DNA of 64,000 nt, from NCBI RefSeq assembly GCF_021462225.1, contig NC_061797.1:33444147-33508146 (forward strand), read 5' to 3'. Under the pieces are notes generated by a model. It did no database searches. It worked only from the letters and a program-made list of their open reading frames with translations, and was not told where the DNA came from. The DNA is from Girardinichthys multiradiatus. Its lineage: Eukaryota; Chordata; Actinopteri; Cyprinodontiformes; Goodeidae. A program made the translations under genes and the position numbers. Positions 1-11,900 of this stretch are shown here, in pieces. How positions within the stretch are numbered: the stretch's first letter is position 1; every line of letters begins with the position of its first letter.

Positions 1-459
1 GGTTTGAGAGAACAGAGCAGAGACACAAAGAGAACAAAGAAGCACTGATCCAGGAGTCCTTTCTATGGGAAGGAAAAGTAAATGTTAATGGATGTAGCTC
101 CTTTAGTCGTTTCACCTAGAAAGAAAGAACAGAAAAACTGAGCCAGTTTTCAAGGTTAGAGTCTGAAAGAGAGCACATAGTTTGTTACAGTTTGCACTTT
201 TCTGTTGAGATGAGTTCAGACAAGTTAGTTTCTGACAGCAGAAAGAGTGACTGACTAGATATTTTCAGTTCTAGCTACAGCTTAGCAGATGTCCTGTTTA
301 ATTTCCTTCTGACTAGCAGTGGCAGTAAACAAAGTGGCTATATCTGTTTCTGCTCCGCGCATGTCCAGATCTCAAGTAAACAAGGTTGCGTACATGTAAA
401 CAGGATTTTTGCTGCTGATGCTTTATGCACTGATGACACACATGCAAATCAGCATAATA
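1..459. other. 5' flank of window: ahctf1 intron, no exon seen
   Basis: This stretch precedes the first young Tc1 element. I see no open frame that continues the ELYS protein here, so it is probably part of the intron (or introns) upstream of the first visible ahctf1 exon. The upstream ELYS exons, including the start codon, must lie left of the window. Confidence 0.5.
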
Positions 460-2069
460 TAGGTCCTTCTCAAAATATTAGCATATTGTGATAAAGTTCA
501 TTATTTTCCATAATGTCATGATGAAAATGTAACATTCATATATTTTAGATTCATTGCACACTAACTGAAATATTTCAGGTCTTTTATTGTCTTAATACAG
601 ATGATTTTGGCATACAGCTCATGAAAACCCAAAATTCCTATCTCACAAAATTAGCATATTTCATCCGACCAATAAAAGAAAAGTGTTTTTAAAACAAAAA
701 ACGTCAACCTTCAAATAATCATGTACAGTTATGCACTCAATACTTGGTCTGGAATCCTTTTGCAGAAATGACTGCTTCAATGCGGCGTGGCATGGAGGCA
801 ATCAGCCTGTGGCACTGCTGAGGTCTTATGGAGGCCCAGGATGCTTCGATAGCGGCCTTTAGCTCATCCAGAGTGTTGGGTCTTGAGTCTCTCAACGTTC
901 TCTTCACAATATCCCACAGATTCTCTATGGGGTTCAGGTCAGGAGAGTTGGCAGGCCAATTGAGTACAGTGATACCATGGTCAGTAAACCATTTACCAGT
1001 GGTTTTGGCACTGTGAGCAGGTGCCAGGTCGTGCTGAAAAATGAAATCTTCATCTCCATAAAGCTTTTCAGCAGATGGAAGCATGAAGTGCTCCAAAATC
1101 TCCTGATAGCTAGCTGCATTGACCCTGCCCTTGATAAAACACAGTGGACCAACACCAGCAGCTGACACGGCACCCCAGACCATCACTGACTGTGGGTACT
1201 TGACACTGGACTTCTGGCATTTTGGCATTTCCTTCTCCCCAGTCTTCCTCCAGACTCTGGCACCTTGATTCCTGAATGACATGCAGAATTTGCTTTCATC
1301 CGAAAAAAGTACTTTGGACCACTGAGCAACAGTCCAGTGCTGCTTCTTTGTAGCCCAGGTCAGGCGCTTCTGCCGCTGTTTCTGGTTCAAAAGTGGCTTG
1401 ACCTGGGGAATGCGGCACCTGTAGCCCATTTCCTGCACACGCCTGTGCACGGTGGCTCTGGATGTTTCTACTTCAGACTCAGTCCACTGCTTCCGCAGGT
1501 CCCCCAAGGTCTGGAATCGGCCCTTCTCCACAATCTTCCTCAGGGTCCGGTCACCTCTTCTCATTGTGCAGCGTTTTCTGCCACACATTTTCCTTCCCAC
1601 AGACTTCCCACTGAGGTGCCTTGATACAGCACTCTGGGAACAGCCTATTCGTTCAGAAATTTCTTTCTGTGTCTTACCCTCTTGCTTGAGGGTGTCAATA
1701 GTGGCCTTCTGGACAGCAGTCAGGTCGGCAGTCTTACCCATGATTGGGGTTTTGAGTGATGAACCAGGCTGGGAGTTTTAAAGGCCTCAGGAATCTTTTG
1801 CAGGTGTTTAGAGTTAACTCGTTGATTCAGATGATTAGGTTCATAGCTCGTTTAGAGACCCTTTTAATGATATGCTAATTTTGTGAGATAGGAATTTTGG
1901 GTTTTCATGAGCTGTATGCCAAAATCATCCGTATTAAGACAATAAAAGACCTGAAATATTTCAGTTAGTGTGCAATGAATCTAAAATATATGAATGTTAC
2001 ATTTTCATCATGACATTATGGAAAATAATGAACTTTATCACAATATGCTAATATTTTGAGAAGGACCTG
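460..2069 (-). mobile_element. Young Tc1/mariner element, copy 1 (structurally complete)
   Basis: A 1610-bp element flanked by the TA target duplication (458-459 and 2070-2071). Terminal inverted repeats are about 200 bp (460-659 and 1870-2069) and near-identical. Each carries the 10-mer TTAGCATATT twice, once near the outer end (478-487) and once at the inner end (651-660), an IR/DR layout like that of Sleeping Beauty-type Tc1 elements. The left tip reads TAGGTCC where the other copies read CAGGTCC, a single C-to-T change at the outermost base. One uninterrupted transposase frame fills the interior on the minus strand. The element sits in an ahctf1 intron, antisense to the gene. Confidence 0.96.
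737..1741 (-). CDS. Tc1 transposase, intact 334 aa
   Basis: A complete DDE transposase frame with ATG at 1741-1739. The N-terminal third carries paired helix-turn-helix DNA-binding segments (around residues 8-45, including [19 protein letters not shown]) and a basic GRKRC linker. The catalytic domain shows the first Asp in FSDES, the second in QHDLAPAHS and the Glu in NPIENLWD; 34 residues separate the second D from the E, giving the DD34E signature of the Tc1 family. Its length is normal for the family. It would cut the element out at its inverted repeats and reinsert it at TA dinucleotides. No stop or frameshift is present, unlike the copies at 35209 and 39119. Activity itself cannot be judged from sequence. 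Confidence 0.95.
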   Translation of the reverse strand: MGKTADLTAVQKATIDTLKQEGKTQKEISERIGCSQSAVSRHLSGKSVGRKMCGRKRCTMRRGDRTLRKIVEKGRFQTLGDLRKQWTESEVETSRATVHRRVQEMGYRCRIPQVKPLLNQKQRQKRLTWATKKQHWTVAQWSKVLFSDESKFCMSFRNQGARVWRKTGEKEMPKCQKSSVKYPQSVMVWGAVSAAGVGPLCFIKGRVNAASYQEILEHFMLPSAEKLYGDEDFIFQHDLAPAHSAKTTGKWFTDHGITVLNWPANSPDLNPIENLWDIVKRTLRDSRPNTLDELKAAIEASWASIRPQQCHRLIASMPRRIEAVISAKGFQTKY

Positions 2070-2071
2070 TA

Positions 2072-2955
2072 CAGCAGGTGCATGTAGGTAAATGCAGAAT
2101 TTAACTGTTTTTGTTATTACTTTTGCATTTCTCTCATGTATTTGGCATTGGTGGCAAAATAGGTACAGAAAATCTTGTCACATTTTGTTGCATTTTTATT
2201 TACGATAAAAGTGACATACGCATATAAAAAAAATTTCCGGCTATGAATCTTCAGTCACTCACAAAAACAAATACTTGTGCAAAAAATTGAAACCTCTGTT
2301 TTCAGAAAGGCAACTGCACCCTAACAATTACTATAAGTAGTGCAACTTTACTGCTAAGCAGATCACTGATTGGATTCAATTCTGTTTTGAAAGGTATGTG
2401 CAGCATTTATAGCTGATTTTATGGAAGTGACAGTGAAAACAGGAACGATCACAATCATACAGTCAGTTTCTGGGTTTTGCAGATAAAATTAGTTAGTGTA
2501 TTATTATCACAGAATCATCATTTCTCACCATGAAGCTAAAGAATACCTAATTAGCCCGTCTGCACCGTTAACCCTGCCTTTTTCATTTACTACATTGAGT
2601 GTGAGAGTAGCGATGGAGACAGAGCCTGTTGCAGCCAAAATAATCTGTAGCTTGTGTGTGTCTAGTCACGGAAAGTGTTTATAGAGTAGAAAGAAATCAC
2701 TGATAATAAGCAGAAGTTCTCAGTTTTCCATTTTAACGGGACCCTACTTCTGTGTGATTTTTAGTGATTATAAAAAGCCTTTGTCTTAAGTAACAAGACC
2801 TGCTACTCTTTTTATTTCAGACCTAACAAACCCACAAAAAATTGACAAAGGGATAAGATATTAGATGGTTTTTTATGTATTCAGCTTTGTACCATGATTA
2901 TGGACAGATTCTTACGCTCAGATAGTAACAAATGCTTTTCTGTTTATATTTCCAG
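2072..2955. other. ahctf1 intron sequence, nothing recognised
   Basis: AT-rich intronic sequence between the Tc1 copy and the first visible ahctf1 exon. I see no conserved frame or repeat that I can name. Confidence 0.5.
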
Positions 2956-5900
2956 GTCTGGGCTGTTGGTTGGCTTGGAGGAAACCAGAGGCAGCGTTCT
3001 GTGTCTGTATGAGTTGGGACTGTCTAGAGTGGTGAAAGCTGTGGTTATACCAGGCAGGGTGAGTTTGTTACAAAATGGTTAGATTCTTTTACCTGTGAGA
3101 CCATAAGTTGCAATATGCTTTTAGCTGACAACTTATGGTAAAGTTTTTATTCAACTACTAATAATTCAGACAAAAAGTGAAAACTGTGAAATTCTGGTCC
3201 AGAGAAGCTAGTTGTAAGCTAGTGGAGATGTACTTGCTGAGTCTGTCTTTATAAGAGAATTAATTTACAAAATGAGTAATCATTATTCAGCCTAAAGTAT
3301 CTCACCTTCATATATTTGTCTTTTTTCTGCCTTCCAGATTACAGCTATTGAGCCTCTAGTGAGTTATGGTGGAGCAAGCACCTCCACCCAGCACCTGCAC
3401 CAGAGTTTACGCTGGTTCTTCGGCATTGCTGCAGTAGCAACAGATCTTGGTCATGTCCTGCTTGTGGACCTCTGTCTTGATGATCTGTCCTGCAGCCAGT
3501 GTGAACTGGAGGCATCGGGTGAGAGGGGGCTGTGAAACATTTAAAGTTGAATTTGGATCTTATTTCTCCTTTTTTTTTTTTTTTTTTTTTATCTACCTTC
3601 TATGTTAACATTTGTGTGTTTGCAGACCTGCAGGTGGTGACCAAATCTCCAGCAGACATCCCCAGGCTCAGAGAGGTCAGCACCAGAGAGGGCAGACATC
3701 TCTGTCTGCAGCTGAACCCGCCCGGTAGCGTTGGTGTCACGGCCCTGCAGTACATCTCCAGAACCAACCAGCTGGCAGTGGGATTTTCTGATGGACACTT
3801 GCAGCTGTGGAACATGAAGACTCTGAAGAAGGAGTAAGTATCTGTGTTTTCTCTTTAACTTCTTTAAAGATATTTAAACCATGAAAAGCTCTTCCCCAGA
3901 AATATGGCACACTTTAATTATCTATTTATTACGAGTTATGCGACTTTAACCAATATTAGCAGGTTTTCCTCAATCCTGTATGGATATTTAAGGCAATGTG
4001 GTGCCTTCTGATTGGTCAAACAAACGTATTATTGTTCACTATTTATAAATGAAACTGTATTTATTATTATTTTGTTCATTTTCTGTAGATACCAGTCACA
4101 GTTGGAGGGTGGCAGGGTTCCTGTTCATGCTTTCGTCTTCCAGGAGCCAGAGAACGACCCCAGAAACTGCTGCTACCTCTGGGCTGTCCAGTCTTCTCAG
4201 GATCTGTAAGAGTTAGATTGTTCTCAGCTTATTTGGATTCTGTGCTGTTAACATTTCTAGTTTTAGACAAAGCGAACATGACTGCACACCCTTAATCCCA
4301 CCTTCGTTCTTATTTTGACTGTTTTGTTTGACTCCCACACAGAGAGGGAGATCTGGTTTGCCTTCACCTGCTTCAGCTGGCCTTCAGAGAAAGAAAATGT
4401 TTGGCTTCTGGGAAGATCCTCTATGAGGTTTGTAGTTTATACCCTGAGATTTCAACTGTTCGAAAAAGCAAACCTTTTAAGGCCTAACAAATGCTTTGTA
4501 CTGCATTTTCACCGTCTCCCATCTTCATGTTTCTCTCACACAGGGTCTTGAGTACTGCGAGGAACGTTACAGTCAGGATTTAAGTGGCACGTCTTTCCCT
4601 GTCAGGGCTCAGGCCACAAACACACGTCTGCTGAGCTGCCAGACGATCGAGAAATTCAGAGCCCATCCTGACAGGGACGACAGTATGAATGAAGGTTAGC
4701 AGCCCTCCTCGACGTTCCTTATGGAGGGGGTTTAATTTGCACGCTTTTACCATTTTTAGCACTTAACCATAACTTTTCTGTTGTTATGGTATATTTATCT
4801 GAGAACAAGTCATGCATTTTGGACTACAGCCTGCTGCCTTCTTTTCTGATTGACACATACAAACTGTTATTTTTTTCTTAACTTCCCAGTTGCATCCCCC
4901 GACACCAGTTTGTCTATCTTTTGCTGGCAAGTCAAGGCTTATGGTCAGGGAAGTCCCTCTACGTACATAGGGGTCTTTGACATCAATCGTTGGTACCATG
5001 CACAAATGCCTGACTCTCTGAGGTACAGTTTATGTTAATCTAGGATACTTTCATGTTAAGTACCAAAATGGTAGCAATGCTATATGCACGAGTTTAGGAA
5101 ATTAGATGAGTTTTATTCTAACAGCTGATTGGTCACATCGACAGAACTGGGGAGTCTCTTCAGAATTGTCCCTACCTGGCAGTTTGGTCCCTGGACTTGG
5201 TGGTGCAGATGGTGTCTCCCCACACCTTCCTGGATGTGGTTGTACATGAACGCAGCCTGAGCAGGGGCCTGCCCTTCACCTGCCCCCCTCCAGAACAGTA
5301 CTTTAACCCAACCACATATAACTTTGGTAGGTTAAGGTTTTGTATATGTTCCACAATATTTTTATATTCATTTTAAAACTGAAAGGAGTTAGTTTTAACT
5401 GCATGTCTGTAAGCTCTTTGTTTTGTTTCTGTTCCAGATGCTACATGCTTACTTACCACTGGAATTGTGCACTTAACTTGCTCTGGGTATCAAAAAGAGG
5501 CAAGTTTGTGGTGAATAACGTTTGAGTTTAACACTGATTTCCAGCTTCTTCCTGTCACACACCCATGTACCACCTTGGCAAGTCACTTAAACCCAAGTTA
5601 CCCACCGATGTGCACATCGGTGTATGAATGTATGAGACTGGGTGACTGTGGCTCTAGAGTTAAGCACTTTGAGTGGCCAGTATGACTAGAAAAGTGCTGT
5701 ATAAATTGTCATTTTACCATTTAGTTGCAATGTGGCAAAATGTGGAAAAGCCAAAGTAATATGATTGCATTTGCAAGGCAATAATACACATACTGTTAGA
5801 TATTGTTCCTAAATCAGCATATGGTGGCTTGTTTAGAACTGTCCTGACCTACATGTAGGATCTTAGCAGAATTTAAAGTGGGCTTTAAGGTTGACCAGAA

Positions 5901-8900
5901 CTTTCTCTTTGTCATGAAATCCAGACCTTAAGTTTTTTGAAGAAAGCTGCTCCTTGTTCCAGTGACATCATCTCCATCAGCTACTCCCACTGCCTTATGT
6001 CTGGCCTCCTCTCATCTCGCCTGTCAGACAGTCAGGCAACCAATCTCTCTCAGGTACAAGAAAAATAATTAAGAGAACAAAGTATATATTGTTTTTATGC
6101 TGAAGGCAAATCATGTCTGCTTCAATCCTCCTGTTGGTCCTCAGGAGGAACAGCTTGATGCCATCTTATCAACAGCAGTTGAGACCAGTTCCTTGGGATT
6201 GATTACTGGTTGCATTAAGCAGTGGACTGCTGAAGGTGAGGAGCAGGACAGGAATCAGTTTTTCTCTAGATTTCCTTATTGCACATTTGTTTAAAATGAC
6301 CTGATAAAGGTAGTTCTTCTAGTTTTAAACTTGCAAACAAAGATAGATTATAGTGCATGTACTCCTACCTCTATCTTTACTGCTGAGTGTTTCTTCTGTT
6401 ATTCGGTTGTTGTTTTTTCCTGAACAGAACAACCAGGATCAGCACTGAACCTGCGCTACATCCTGGATTGGGCTTGGAACAAAGTAGTCCAGACCAAAGA
6501 GGAGCTTGATGCCATCTGTATGTATTTATATAGTCTTAATAGACTTAAAAATCATAATCTGATTGGAAAGTGGAAGCAGTAGTAATAAATAAGTACATAT
6601 TTAGATTTTTTGCAACATAAAATCTGTAGAAACCTTTGTTCTGTGACATGTTTGCATTATGTTTTATTTGAATAGAGTAGATATAAATGTTTGCAGAACC
6701 TGTTTTTGTATGGTTGCCAGACCAGTAACTACTTAAACTTCTGCAGGACCATGTAACAAAAACACACAAACTGCCTGATTGATATCAACACTTCATAATG
6801 TCAACATTTCAAAGGAGTCCATATTTCTCTGTATGTGTGTGTGTTTGGTCTCCAGGTGCCCCGTTGTTCAACAGCTCATCCAACTTCACTGACCCTCAGA
6901 CCCTGCAGCTGCTGCAGCACACCCAGAAATTGCTCAGTAACCTCAGTGCCATCTTCCACTGCCTGCTCAATGAAGCTCAGGAGCTCACACAGCAAGGTAC
7001 TGTACCCACACAAATTTCACAGCAACGGACGCGGCGCAGGTGGTGTAGGGGTTTAAGCACATGACCCATGTACAAGAGGCTTTGGTATTATCAGGAAGAT
7101 TTGGGGAAAATAGTGAGGTCATTATGATGGTGCAAAAAAGAGTCACAAGGAAGAAGGGGGTTAGTCATAATCGACATCTTCATCATAATATTTAGTCATA
7201 TTATCATTTCAGTATTTTGCAATATCTTGGTTTTTTTTTAATATCACTTTTATGAGGTTACTCATCAGACCCGTCTTTTTTTAGGTTTGGCAGGTCTAAT
7301 GAACAAGAACATGGTGTCCTGTTTAATTTCCAAGTACGCTCAAGTGGTCCTCTGGTTCTGTCGCACCGGCTTACTCCCGGAGGGATCAGGTATGGAGATG
7401 CTCGCCCAAACTCAGAAAAGTTTCAAAAAAGTTATTAAAATAAATCCTGTTGTAAAAATATTTCTAATAGTTTCTTAAGAATTAGCGAATAAACTATAGT
7501 TTTTAAAGGGAATTAACTCTGCAACCTGAAGAATTGTGTTAGACTAATAGTTAACTGAAGATATTTTGTACTTCTGTTTTAGAATATTTCTAAAAGAAAC
7601 TAAAAAAACAAATTTGCCGCTCTGTTCATTTGATAAACAAGTTGATTTGTGTAGAACAACCTGTTTTAATATTGTATTTGTCCCTGTACTCATTCATGGC
7701 GGACCTCTCCCACCAGATGAAGATGCTCTCCAGATCCCCAGGCCTTTCTTTACTCACTCAGTCATCAGTAACTACTACATCATTCGCAGGGAGGAATTGA
7801 TCAGGTTGGCCAAGTGAGTGGTGAACTCCATCACACTTATAAACCAATCTGCCAGGGTTACCTTCTGGACTCTGTTCATATTTTTTATGTTTAAATGACA
7901 GGCATTTTATTCTCCAAGTACATTTCATGCAGGTTTCCTTTCTTCCCTGTTTTGTTTAAGGACCAAATGGTGTTCAGACTGCCTCATGATCGATGGTTTG
8001 GTTGGACAGTGCGGTGAACGTCTGACCAACCTGTGGAAAAGGGATGAAGGTGGAACGGGCCAGTACCCACCACCTACGCTGCATGTAAGGATATAAACTT
8101 GCGTATTTTTTATATTCTGTTTATGATGCATTATTCTCATGTGTTGTTGCAGAAACATATTTTGTAAAGAACTGTGCTTTATTTTGTGTGTCTATGATCC
8201 ACAGGCCTTGCTTGATATCTACCTTCTAGACAACATTGATGAAACTGCCAAGCATGCTATTGTATCCTTAAGCTAATACCAGCTAGCTGCAGTGTCATGC
8301 TGCCTCAGCAGTTTTTCCTTTTAGCATGACTTTACTTTCTCTAAAACGTCATAATGTCAATATAAGAATTGATGAACTCCATCTCAGCCGTTCGAGCCTC
8401 CTTGACCTCTGGTTCCAGGTGATTTACCTGTTGTTGGATGTCATGTACTCCTTCCCCAATAAGGATGGAACATCAGTGGAGTCTTTTCCCACAGCTTTTG
8501 CCATCCCCATCGGACTGGTTAAACTGGTACAAGGACTCTGGTTACTGGATCATAATGACCACCAGGTAAAACTCAAACAAACATCTGGGCTTCATCATTT
8601 ACCTGCAGATGGACAATGAGAAGACGCTAATCCTCTTGCTTTCACTGGATTTATTTATTAGCCAATACAATTTTCAACTTTATTGCTAACCAAACAATAG
8701 GCAGAAGTTGACACCTGAAGACATTTGCCCCTCCCCATTAGGCAGAAATAAATATGGTAATGTAAAAAACACAAACATGAATAAATAGCATTGAACAAAT
8801 AAATAGTGTAAAAAATACAGAGGAAGAACCGAACAGACAGAAAATATTAAAACATACACATAAATAAATGAATTCAAAAAACAGTCATTGATAAATAAAG

Positions 8901-11900
8901 TTGAAAATTGTAATGTATAATAAATTGGTAATTGTTACAAAGGTGAATACATAAAGAAACTAATTAAATTAGATATAGACATTTATGTCTCACTGAATAA
9001 TTTAATTACTGCCTACATTTATTTCTTTACTTTTTTTGTGTGTATTTAATTGAAATTCTCAATAAATGTTGCTTTTTTTATTGAGAATTTATTTATTTCT
9101 GTAGATATTCTTAGTTATGGCAGGATGAGTCCACCATATGGTTGGGGCTCCTTTTGCATAAATTACTGCATCAGCACAGCATGGCATTAACCTGTGGCCC
9201 TGCTGAGGTGTTCAGGCTGCTCATATTGCATCAGAGCATTGTTGGCTCTGATGTTTCTCATTCTACTCTTGGCTATAGTTTTTGGATTGTCTGGAGTTTA
9301 TTGCAGGAAAGTTTGTATGTTTTGTGTTAAGTATTTTCTTGTTTGTCCTCAGAGCTCGTTTGATCTACTCCTACATCCAGCTGCTTCTCAGTTTCATTTC
9401 AAGTGGCAGCATGAGCGGGTCCTGCAGGCGTTGATGTGTCAGGGTCAGCAGTCAGTGGCGCTCCGTTACTTCCACGTTACAAAGCCTCTGATTACCTCCA
9501 CCACCCAGGCCAGACTTTGCCTCTCTGTGCTGCTACACAACAGGTCAGTTAAGCTGGTGAGAGGTTTCTGGGCACCAAGCAATGGTTTAGTTTCATTTCA
9601 CATGTGTCAATCCGCCGATGTCCTCTGCTTCCAGGTGTCTCATCGAGGCGTGGTGTTTACTTCGGCAGCACTCTAACCGCTTGAATATCACCGAGCTGCT
9701 GGGCTTCCTGTATGAGAGCTGCCAGGAGCTGGGCCTCATCAAAGAGCTGCTCAAACTGCCTCTGGGCCTCAATGAACAAGTAAATGGATCGGCGATGCAT
9801 AATTAGTCTGAAACTTTATATTTTACTCAACTTTTTAAATAGTATTCGCTGTTTTAATCGTTTCCTTGTTGGTTTCAGAACTGTTTGGAAATGTTTCTCC
9901 AAGGCACAGGAGGTCTTCAAAACAGAGAACTGCTGATGGTTCATTACCTTCAACAGGCCAACTACATTCCTGCTCTGCAGCTCAACCAAACCCTCAAAAT
10001 GAACTTGGTGGTATGTGGAGAAAAATGAATTCTCATTATTATCATATTATTTTGACATGTATGATCAGATTGTTTTTCAGAATTTACTGTACAAACGTTT
10101 GACCCAAAAAGTGTTAATTGTAATGCGTAGATTTATGTGGGGTGAGTGTAATACTGTGCTTCATTGTTTCTTTATTTGCAGAACGAGCGAGACCCAAAGC
10201 TTAAAGAGCGATCCAACACCAGAAACTCGATATTGGACCAGTACGGCAAAGTTTTACCCAGAGTGCAGAGAAAACTGGCGATGGAGCGAGTCAAGCCCTA
10301 CCAACATCCCTCTACCGTTCACAAAGAAGGTAACGGCTCTTCTCTGTGGACACATGGTTTCGCTGTGCTGTTTTGGACCTCCCTTGGAGAACCTTTACGT
10401 ATGTACTCCCGAGTAAATAGTTGTTTTTACTTATTTTAATGTCATATCTGCAATCCATTCTCTAGTTTCTCGACCACAGCCGCTGTCTACTATTACCAAA
10501 CGTCCTGCCAATGAGAAGGTGATGTCCAGAGCTGGATTCATCAACAGCGTTTTCACCAAGATCGAGGAGGTGTGTCGAGGCAGAGAAGTGTCACCGCAGT
10601 CCTCGCCAGCAAAGACGTGAGAACTTAATGCATAAATTGCATCTCAATGTTAAAAGTCATCTACAGTATTTAAATATATTTAAGTGTAATGAGACAAATC
10701 CATATTTTACCCAGATCAAAAGCAGCGGATGTTCAGGGCTCCAGTTCTAGGCTGTCCGCCCTAGCTTTTCCTGATCCCTTCCTAGGAACTCCCATCACCA
10801 TGACCTCCAAACGAAAGTCAAGGTACTCTCAGGAGAACTACTGGCATGCTGCTGTGTTTCAGTATTTCTGGAGATAGTCCTTGGTCTCTTTTTATCTTTG
10901 TAAACTGCTTCTACAATGCACAAGACATGTCTCTATAAGAACTGACACATATTAACCCTGGGGTTTTTTTATTTGTTGTTTTTGACTCTGTTTTTAGTTA
11001 TAGACATACATTTAGTGCACGCACGGAAACACTTGCCTTTCGCGTATAAGGTTTTGCTGAACCAACCATTTTAAATGATGCAGAATAGTGAAACATGGAT
11101 TCATCTTCTTTAATGTGTCTCAGACTGATTGACCTGGTGGTCCACCCCTCCTGTGAGACTCCTCAGCCTCTCCTCAGTCCTTCCAGACCTCCAAGCTCCT
11201 GGGTTTCTCCTAAGAGCATCAGAAGAGCTCCTGAGCTCAGTTTGCTGCAAACGCCACAGATCGTCAAAGTGAGTACTTAAATGTAGACTAAATTTCCCTT
11301 TTTTAAATATCTGAAAAGCAAATCAGTTTCACTATTTCACCACTTAATCATATATTTAACACTTTAATGTGCAAAGTTTTTGGTTATCATTATTCTGTAA
11401 AAGGAATAAATGCAAATCTTGGAAAAAAAACTGCTTTTAAAAAAATAGCTTTTAAAGAGTTGTTAGGGGCTTCTGTGGCACGGTAACTTCACACTTATTT
11501 TTGCTCTGTTCCTTCCCAGCGGGCTCGGGCCTTGGCTGCTTCTGGCCCAGTCTTTTCAGCTTTCACCCCCCAATCCATCCTGCGAAGCAGCTTGAGACCT
11601 ACACCCGTTGCTACTCCGTCTGCCTCTCCAGGGCGCTCCATCACCCCCCCACTGCGCAGCAAAGAGAGCCGCATCACCTTCATTGAAGAAGCAGAGATCG
11701 TTGAAACAGAGAAGGGGATCCGGTGGATCAACGGGGTAAACTCCTGATGAGATCAATATTGTGGCTCGGTGTCATTTTACTGGATCTCTTGATTATTTTG
11801 TGGATGTAGCTTTTTTATCTGCAAGTTGTCTTTGTATTCATCTGTAGATGGCAGCAGACAGTGAGCTCAGCCAGCTAAGCAGAGGCTCCAAAGCCACACA

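Noticed and set aside
934..1173. Extra open frames over the Tc1 copies (for example 934-1173, 1337-1624, 35779-36018)
   Set aside because: They repeat identically at each Tc1 copy and are shadow frames of the transposase gene.
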